Source: an uncultured Gallionellaceae bacterium
GTDB taxonomy: Bacteria > Pseudomonadota > Gammaproteobacteria > Burkholderiales > Sulfuricellaceae
Direction of reading: 5' to 3'
DNA: 5,107 nt
NCBI GenBank assembly: GCA_937873435.1
Contig: CALMWM010000036.1
Span: 1 to 5,107 of the forward strand
Part shown: positions 4,664 to 5,107 of the stretch, piece by piece
Numbering within the stretch: position 1 is the stretch's first letter
Layout: every line of letters begins with the position of its first letter
Position numbers and translations under genes: made by a program
Notes under the pieces: generated by a model
What the model saw: the letters and a program-made list of their open reading frames with translations, nothing else
Told to the model about the DNA's origin: nothing
Database searches by the model: none

Positions 4664-5107
4664 TTAGATAGCGATCAGGTAATCCTTGATCAGGATCACC
4701 ACGAGCAATGCCAACAGGTATTTGGTCGTGCCGACGATCAAGCCGATCTTGAGCGGGGTGCCGCCGGCTTGCTTGAGTTCCTTGAAATCGATGTAGCCGC
4801 CCAAGCCCACCAGGCCGAAACCGAATATCCAGGTCATCCACAGGCGCAGCATCTTGATGGTTTCGGAGGCAGGCGGCCCGCCCTTGATGCCGACCTCGCC
4901 GAACGCCCCCAGGCTGGTAAGTAACACCATCACCATGAAGCCGATCACGAATACCGGGAATTTCTCGACCAGCAGCGTACCCAAGCTTTTCTTCTGCGCC
5001 GCTGCTTCGTCTGCCTCCTTGCCGGTCCAGTACCAGACCGTCACGGCGAACACCGCGAAGGGAATCGAAATCACCCGCATGATGTTCCAGATCTCCCCCA
5101 CCGATAC
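4664..5107 (-). CDS. YeiH/UPF0324-family putative sulfate exporter, C-terminal part (5' end outside window)
   Basis: The last 147 residues of an integral membrane protein run in from the right edge and stop at TAA 4666-4664. The frame is open to the edge (VSVGEIWNIMRVI...), so the GTG near 5101 is not the true start. Hydrophobic segments are VISIPFAVFAVTVWYW, FPVFVIGFMVMVLLTSLGAF, MLRLWMTWIFGFGLVGLGGY and IGLIVGTTKYLLALLVVILI. The order of EKFPVFVIGF, then a helix, then GLGGYIDFKELKQAGGTPLKIGLIVG matches the C-terminal end of the YeiH (Cons_hypoth698) family, annotated as putative sulfate exporters with weak experimental support. The gene is followed at 12 nt by the 51-residue membrane protein and then the stress protein, suggesting a regulated inner-membrane transport unit. 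Confidence 0.78.
   Translation of the reverse strand, partial: VSVGEIWNIMRVISIPFAVFAVTVWYWTGKEADEAAAQKKSLGTLLVEKFPVFVIGFMVMVLLTSLGAFGEVGIKGGPPASETIKMLRLWMTWIFGFGLVGLGGYIDFKELKQAGGTPLKIGLIVGTTKYLLALLVVILIKDYLIAI

Noticed and set aside
4448..4924. + strand open frame opposite the transporter cluster
   Set aside because: It has an Asp/Gln/His-rich shadow translation; the - strand has three coherent genes here.
1..5107. CRISPR array, tRNA or rRNA genes, riboswitch
   Set aside because: No regularly spaced repeats, cloverleaf or recognisable riboswitch core was seen on either strand.

Overview
The window is most likely from a GC-rich betaproteobacterium. This is inferred from the HemW tail, the overall gene style and the codon use; I cannot assign a genus. 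Nine protein genes are supported. Two run off the edges, one is a 51-codon gene, and one is an AT-rich gene in an otherwise GC-rich stretch.

Left part, + strand (1-3038). The window opens with the C-terminal end of hemW, the radical-SAM heme chaperone. A TetR-family repressor gene follows, with its own sigma70-type promoter, and then an EthD-family gene. After a second palindromic operator comes a tight run of three genes: a carboxymuconolactone decarboxylase/AhpD-like protein, a two-module tautomerase (MIF/4-OT superfamily, N-terminal proline) and an FMN nitroreductase. The same ATACCG...CGGTAT palindrome lies inside the tetR promoter (355-368) and just upstream of the decarboxylase gene (1390-1407). 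The natural reading is one repressor controlling itself, EthD and the three-enzyme operon. The repressor matches E. coli NemR in length and in the spacing of a Cys/Lys pair (C105, K174). I therefore infer an electrophile, quinone or nitro-aromatic detoxification regulon rather than a housekeeping catabolic pathway.

Middle part (3039-4044). A convergent intergenic region with GC-rich inverted repeats is followed by an AT-rich gene on the - strand for an unrecognised 196-residue protein. It has a plausible Cys-His-Asp (transglutaminase/papain-like) triad, a near-consensus promoter (TTGACA-N16-TACAAT) and a leader of about 116 nt. That leader holds a 24-codon ORF whose stop overlaps the gene's start. 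Its composition differs from both sides, which suggests acquisition.

Right part, - strand (4045-5107). A three-gene cluster reads leftward. It contains the C-terminal part of a YeiH/UPF0324-type putative sulfate exporter (cut by the window edge), a small single-helix membrane protein of 51 residues, and a universal stress protein with a degenerate nucleotide-binding loop. Spacings of 12 nt and 1 nt indicate an operon with likely translational coupling.

The least described elements are the two-operator repressor regulon with its probably leaderless regulator, the 51-residue membrane protein, and the AT-rich Cys-His-Asp protein with its leader ORF.
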